41,444 nt of DNA from Pseudodesulfovibrio sp. (GTDB taxonomy: Bacteria; Desulfobacterota; Desulfovibrionia; Desulfovibrionales; Desulfovibrionaceae), in assembly GCA_022712855.1 (NCBI GenBank), contig JAFLJT010000044.1:1-41444 (forward strand), read 5' to 3'. Position numbers and translations under genes: made by a program. Shown here one piece after another: positions 37,185 to 41,444 of this stretch (position 1 is its first letter; each line of letters opens with the position of its first letter). The notes under the pieces were generated by a model. That model ran no database searches. It was not told where the DNA came from and saw only the letters and a program-made list of their open reading frames with translations.

Positions 37185-38142
37185 AAAACAAAGGGTGAAC
37201 GCCTTAATACAAGGCGTCACCCTTGCTCAGTTTAACGACGTTTATCTAGATGAGGTCAAGCAGGGTCAAAGTGCGAAGACCTATGACGAGAAGCTTGGAG
37301 CTTTTCATCGCTTTGTAGAAAATTATGGCGAAGATCTTCGGGTAGACGCCATAAGGCCTTCCATGGTGCTCGAATACCTACAAACCCAGGAAGCCGAGCG
37401 TTCAGGCAACGCGGCCAATAAAGACCGCAAGAACCTGTCTGCTGGATGGAACTGGAGCAAGGAGTTCATCGAAGGATGGCCCCTGGATACAGCTCACCCG
37501 AATCCGTTCACTGTTGTTCCCAGACGTAAAGAGGAGCGAAGTGACAGGGTAGTGCCCTCCGAAGAAGGCTTCTGGGCGGTTTATGGAGTCTCAGAGGGCC
37601 AGGATAGAGTGATCCTCATGGCTGCCTATTATTTGGCAGCGCGGCGAGGAGAGCTTTGGGGGCTGACTTGGAAAGATGATGTTGACTTAAAGGATAAGCG
37701 TGTTCGTCTGAAGACAAACAAGACGGCGGGCGTCAAAGCCAAGTATACATGGCTTCCCATGGTGGATGAATTGTACAAAGCCCTGCTTTGGCAATGGGAA
37801 AATGTCAGAACCATAGCCCATGATTATGTGTTTTGGTCTCAGGCTGAGAACCAGCACAAAGGGAATAGGTTCAGATATCGGCAGAAGTGGATGAGCAAGC
37901 TGTGCGAAGCAGCTGAGGTTGCATCTTTCGGGATGCATGGGATTCGCCACTTAAGGGCTATTCGTCTGTACACAGATGGTGCAAGACTCAGCTCAATTCA
38001 GAAATGGCTTCGCCATGATACTCCTTCAACAACCGAGATATATCTCAAGAGCTTTGGCCTTGATCTCGACGATTTGTTGGAAGTGGCGGAAGCCTCATCA
38101 CATAGTAAAGCTGCTAACTTTGATAGTGGCACAAAAAGATAA
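37033..38142 (+). CDS. int: Phage-type tyrosine integrase
   Basis: YYLAARRGELWGLTWKDDV (R), FGMHGIRHLRAIRLYTDG (HxxR), WLRHDTPSTTEIYLKSF (H..Y). Adjacent to tRNA-Glu. Confidence 0.85.
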   Translation: MPTHSMRRGRKRWRGVVIIGGKIVKTKWFGPTKEDQHKAIIWEDATKREIEKQRVNALIQGVTLAQFNDVYLDEVKQGQSAKTYDEKLGAFHRFVENYGEDLRVDAIRPSMVLEYLQTQEAERSGNAANKDRKNLSAGWNWSKEFIEGWPLDTAHPNPFTVVPRRKEERSDRVVPSEEGFWAVYGVSEGQDRVILMAAYYLAARRGELWGLTWKDDVDLKDKRVRLKTNKTAGVKAKYTWLPMVDELYKALLWQWENVRTIAHDYVFWSQAENQHKGNRFRYRQKWMSKLCEAAEVASFGMHGIRHLRAIRLYTDGARLSSIQKWLRHDTPSTTEIYLKSFGLDLDDLLEVAEASSHSKAANFDSGTKR

Positions 38143-38236
38143 TCCCTCAGAACTAACATTCTGAGGGATTATATCCACCCGGTATATCCGGGTCGTGTGT
38201 AGGTCAGCTACAAGTAACATAACCTATGAGAATTCT

Positions 38237-38314
38237 TGGTGTCCCCAAGGGGATTTGAACCCCTGTTACCGGCGTGAGAGGCCGACGTCCTAGGCCAGGC
38301 TAGACGATGGGGAC
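38237..38314 (-). tRNA. tRNA-Glu (CTC), intact
   Basis: Reverse complement gtccccatcgtctagcctggcctaggacgtcggcctctcacgccggtaacaggggttcaaatccccttggggacacca; loop CTCTCAC; encoded CCA. Confidence 0.95.
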
Positions 38315-38319
38315 TTAAA

Positions 38320-38395
38320 TGGTGGGTCGTACTGGGCTCGAACCAGTGACTCTCTGATTAAAAGTCAGATACTCTACCAACTGAGTTAACGACCC
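38320..38395 (-). tRNA. tRNA-Lys (TTT)
   Basis: Reverse complement gggtcgttaactcagttggtagagtatctgacttttaatcagagagtcactggttcgagcccagtacgacccacca; encoded CCA. Confidence 0.95.
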
Positions 38396-38594
38396 TCCGT
38401 TCAAGGAGAGTATGTCTATCCATTTGGCTTTTCGGTGTCAAGCATAAATAAATAATTACTTTGCCTGGGATTAAATCCTTAGCTCTAAGCACTTGAAATC
38501 ACGGTCGATCTAACATTTTTCTTGCAAAAAAATTCCTACGTGCTATAGTCCCGCCCTGTCGAAAAACGACACAAATCCTTTTAGGAGCATACAT

Positions 38595-39860
38595 ATGACT
38601 AGAAAAGATCGTACTGAGGGAATCTATTCCCGCCGTGAGGTTCTCGATGAATCGGAACGCAGGCAGTATTGCCAGCTGCAACTCAAAGAGCTGCTCTCCT
38701 ACGCCTACCGTTATTCCGAAGATGTCAAAAAGCGTTTTGACCGTGCTCAGTTTAATGTGGACAAGTTCCGCACACTGAACGACATCAAGCACATCCCTAT
38801 CATTAAGAAGAAAGAACTTATCTTCCTTCAGTCCATGGGACCCCGTCTCGGCGGATTGCTCACCAAGGATCTCGGCGAGCTGCAGCGCGTCTTCCTGTCT
38901 CCCGGCCCGATCTTCGATCCCGAAGACCGCTCCGATGACTACTGGGGATGGACCGAAGGTTTCTACTCCGCTGGTTTCCGTTCCGGTGACCTCGCGCAGA
39001 TTACCTTCAACTACCATCTCGCGCCCGCAGGCCTCATGTTCGAAGAACCCCTTCGTAACCTTGCCTGTGCCGTTGTCCCCGCCGGACCCGGTAACACCAC
39101 CTCTCAGATCGAAATCATGCAGAAGCTGCGCGTCACCGGCTATGTCGGTACTCCCAGCTATCTCATGCATCTCGCTCAGAAGGCCGAAGAAATGGGCCTC
39201 TCTCTGCGTAAGGACCTCTTCCTCGAAGTCGCATTCGTCACTGGCGAAAAGTTCTCCGAGAAGATGCGTTCCACCCTCGAAAAGAAATTCGACTGTATCA
39301 TGCGCCAGGGTTACGGCACTGCCGACGTCGGTTGCATCGGTTACGAATGTTTCCACAAGAATGGATTACATCTCTCCAACCGCGCCTTCGTCGAAATCTG
39401 CCATCCCGACACCGGTATCCAGCTCAAGGATGGCGAAGTCGGCGAAATCGTCGTCACGGCCTTCAACAAGACCTACCCGCTCATCCGACTCGCCACTGGC
39501 GATCTCGGTTACCTCAACCGCGCCCCATGCGGCTGTGGGCGTACCAGCCCCCGTCTCGGTGGTATTGTCGGTCGCGTAGACACCACCGCCCGCATCAAGG
39601 GCATGTTCGTCTACCCGCATCAGGTCGAGCAGGTCATGGCACGTTTCGAAGAGGTCAAGCGTTGGCAGATCGAAGTCACCAACCCCGGTGGCATCGATGA
39701 GATGATCCTTTCCATCGAAGCCGGACAGTTCGGTCAAGAAGACGAGCTGCTCCATCTTTTCCGCGAAAAGATCAAGCTTCGCCCGATCCTCAAGGTCCTC
39801 GCACCCGGAACACTGCCCCCGCAGATCCGACCCATCGAAGACAAACGCACCTGGGACTAA
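38595..39860 (+). CDS. Phenylacetate-CoA ligase family (PaaK-like adenylate-forming enzyme)
   Basis: MRQGYGTADVGCIGYECFHKNGLHLSNRAFVEI, GEIVVTAFNKTYPLIRLATGDLGYL, CGCGRTSPRLGGIVGRVDTTARIKGMFVYPHQVEQVM. Confidence 0.9.
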   Translation: MTRKDRTEGIYSRREVLDESERRQYCQLQLKELLSYAYRYSEDVKKRFDRAQFNVDKFRTLNDIKHIPIIKKKELIFLQSMGPRLGGLLTKDLGELQRVFLSPGPIFDPEDRSDDYWGWTEGFYSAGFRSGDLAQITFNYHLAPAGLMFEEPLRNLACAVVPAGPGNTTSQIEIMQKLRVTGYVGTPSYLMHLAQKAEEMGLSLRKDLFLEVAFVTGEKFSEKMRSTLEKKFDCIMRQGYGTADVGCIGYECFHKNGLHLSNRAFVEICHPDTGIQLKDGEVGEIVVTAFNKTYPLIRLATGDLGYLNRAPCGCGRTSPRLGGIVGRVDTTARIKGMFVYPHQVEQVMARFEEVKRWQIEVTNPGGIDEMILSIEAGQFGQEDELLHLFREKIKLRPILKVLAPGTLPPQIRPIEDKRTWD

Positions 39861-39885
39861 CCCCCAACGCGATTTGCTGAATAGC

Positions 39886-39922
39886 AACGGCCAGTACCTT
39901 ACAAGGTGCTGGCCGTTTTTTG
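39886..39922 (+). terminator. Rho-independent terminator
   Basis: aacggccagtacctt ac aaggtgctggccgttttttg. Confidence 0.85.
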
Positions 39923-40062
39923 TTTGGTATTGTTTGAGATGTGTGGCGTGGTGGTGGGGAGGCCTTCGGCGGCGCTTGCCAGCGGGGCCCCTTCGGGGTG
40001 TCTGCCGACGGCCGCCTTCAGCGGGACCAGAGAACCCTTTGAGAAAAGGGTTCTCTGGACTC

Positions 40063-40347
40063 TCCTAAACTTTTTGTCCGCCTTTCAGGCGAGGATGCAG
40101 GGACTCAGGGGCTTTGTTCCTGCCGTGCCGGTTGGCGATTTGAGTCGAAAAAAGCGGTTCGTATATTGTTCTTCTTATCGGAACGGTGCACGCCGCATTT
40201 TTTCGACTCAAATCGCGGGTAAATTTTTAGGAGAGGGGCATACGAAAATCTCAGTTCCGTTTTTGTCTTAAACGAAGACAAGAGGATAAGTCGCACAATC
40301 TACTGCCACCCACCGCACGCGCGACTGCGCATACAAAAAGTTTAGGA
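40063..40347. repeat. Nested inverted-repeat unit (~285 bp)
   Basis: Outer 15-bp perfect IR 40063-40077/40333-40347 (tcctaaactttttgt/acaaaaagtttagga). Inner IR 40135-40157/40193-40216 (gcgatttgagtcgaaaaaa...). Confidence 0.75.
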
Positions 40348-40477
40348 AGGGAGATGGGGTTGGGGGTAGTGGGCCGTGACCGAAGGGAATGCAACGTCGC
40401 ACGAAGTGCACCTGCTCGTAAGAGCAGGAAGACGCGAAGCGGCTTTAGTGGCCCGGAGGCATCTTTCACGCCTCTAC

Positions 40478-41444
40478 CTAATCGCAGTCGGCTTTGGCTT
40501 CGGTCATTACGTGGTTGGGGGAGGTTTTGTCACCTGTGGCTCGGCGTTCTAGGAGTTCTATAGATTTTTCATTGCTGAGTGGTCGGTGGAAATAGAAACC
40601 CTGTACGCATTGGCAGTTGAGATCGATGAGCGAGCAAAGCTGTTCTGGATTTTCTACGCCTTCGGCCACGACGGTGAGATCGAGGGAATGGGCGAGAGCG
40701 ATGACGGCTTTGACGATCTCCATGTTTTCCGGGTCGGTTTTCATGCGTGAGATGAAGGACCTGTCGACCTTGAGGGTATCGACTGGGAGCTGTTGGAGCT
40801 GCGTGAGAGATGAGTAGCCTGTTCCGAAATCATCGATGGAGAAATGGACACCCTTGTTGCGAAGCCTCTTGAGAACACGCACGGTTGCCTCTGGATGATC
40901 CATGATAGCGGACTCGGTAATTTCGAGCTTGAGCGCTTCTGGCGGCAGGCCAGCGTCTTCGAGAGCGAGCAACACAACCTTGTCCAACTCCATGCGGCCG
41001 AATTGTTTGGTGGACAGATTGACAGACATGTAAATGCCATCGGCACCGGGAGTGAGCTGACGCCACTCGGCCAGCGTTTTAAGAGCCTTCCTTAAAACCC
41101 ACTCACCAAGGGCCAGGATGATGCCGGACTCTTCCGCTAATGGGATGAATTCCGTGGGTGAGATCGCACCACGATCGGGATGCTCCCAACGGGCCAGAGC
41201 CTCAAATCCTACGAGATCAGAACCTTCAAGATCCATGATGGGCTGGAACTCGATATGGAATTCGCCCGTTTCCAGACCACGCCGCATGTCATTTTCAAGG
41301 GTCAATTGGTCGACTGCATTTTCAAGCATACGTCCAGTAAAGACCTTAAAGCGGTTACGCCCGGCCTCCTTGGCACGGTGCATGGCGATATTCGCACGCT
41401 GGAGCACATCGGCCGGTTTAACACCATCAATGGGACTGAGCACG
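40478..41444 (-). CDS. GGDEF-EAL c-di-GMP signalling protein; N-terminus outside window
   Basis: End of GGDEF (ANIAMHRAKEAGRNRFKVF) followed by EAL (FQPIMDLEGSDLVGFEALARWEHP, LKLEITESAIM, IDDFGTGYSSL, KVDRSFI, VVAEGVE). Confidence 0.92.
   Translation of the reverse strand, partial: VLSPIDGVKPADVLQRANIAMHRAKEAGRNRFKVFTGRMLENAVDQLTLENDMRRGLETGEFHIEFQPIMDLEGSDLVGFEALARWEHPDRGAISPTEFIPLAEESGIILALGEWVLRKALKTLAEWRQLTPGADGIYMSVNLSTKQFGRMELDKVVLLALEDAGLPPEALKLEITESAIMDHPEATVRVLKRLRNKGVHFSIDDFGTGYSSLTQLQQLPVDTLKVDRSFISRMKTDPENMEIVKAVIALAHSLDLTVVAEGVENPEQLCSLIDLNCQCVQGFYFHRPLSNEKSIELLERRATGDKTSPNHVMTEAKADCD

Larger units (their letters stand above)
5757..38283. mobile_element. tRNA-Glu-integrated genomic island (~32.5 kb)
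   Basis: Bounded by direct 47-bp att repeats. A tyrosine integrase (37033-38142) lies next to the intact tRNA-Glu, and there is defence, toxin and recombinase cargo. Confidence 0.85.

Noticed and set aside
38499-39356. 285-aa ORF antisense to the PaaK-like gene
   Set aside because: Shadow ORF opposite a clear adenylate-forming enzyme.
39950-40025. GC-rich ggccttcggcggcgcttgccagcggggccccttcgggg tract as a regulatory element
   Set aside because: Looks like ordinary GC-rich dispersed intergenic sequence; no specific signal could be supported.

Overview
Deltaproteobacterial (Desulfovibrio/Pseudodesulfovibrio-like, inferred from gene style only) chromosomal segment. Core-like genes flank an accessory region integrated at a tRNA-Glu(CTC) gene. 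The 3' part of that tRNA occurs three times: 3063-3109, 5757-5803, and in the intact gene at 38237-38314. This implies two tandem islands: a ~2.7 kb mini-island with two DUF1254/DUF1214-type exported proteins, and a ~32.5 kb island whose tyrosine integrase lies next to the intact tRNA. The large island carries: (i) a ~700 nt hairpin-dense intergenic region upstream of an atypical tyrosine recombinase, possibly a large structured RNA; (ii) a PD-(D/E)XK nuclease plus Rad50/SMC-like ATPase gene pair; (iii) an Avs-like protein (Mrr-type nuclease, STAND NTPase, TPR) back-to-back with two glycosyltransferases; and (iv) a CdiB/CdiA/CdiI-type two-partner secretion locus with an orphan TNT-toxin cassette and a third decayed remnant, each bordered by a GGGGACA/GGGGTCA palindrome. 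The strongest candidate for an undescribed system is at 15528-21070. A perfect 21-bp inverted repeat (TATCGATAACTAGAAATTATG) ends exactly on the start codons of the Avs-like gene and of the first glycosyltransferase. A XerC/D-like recombinase ends inside the right repeat. This looks like a ~5.5 kb invertible segment that would swap an antiviral STAND gene and a glycosyltransferase operon between two upstream contexts. All family calls come from reading motifs; no searches were run.
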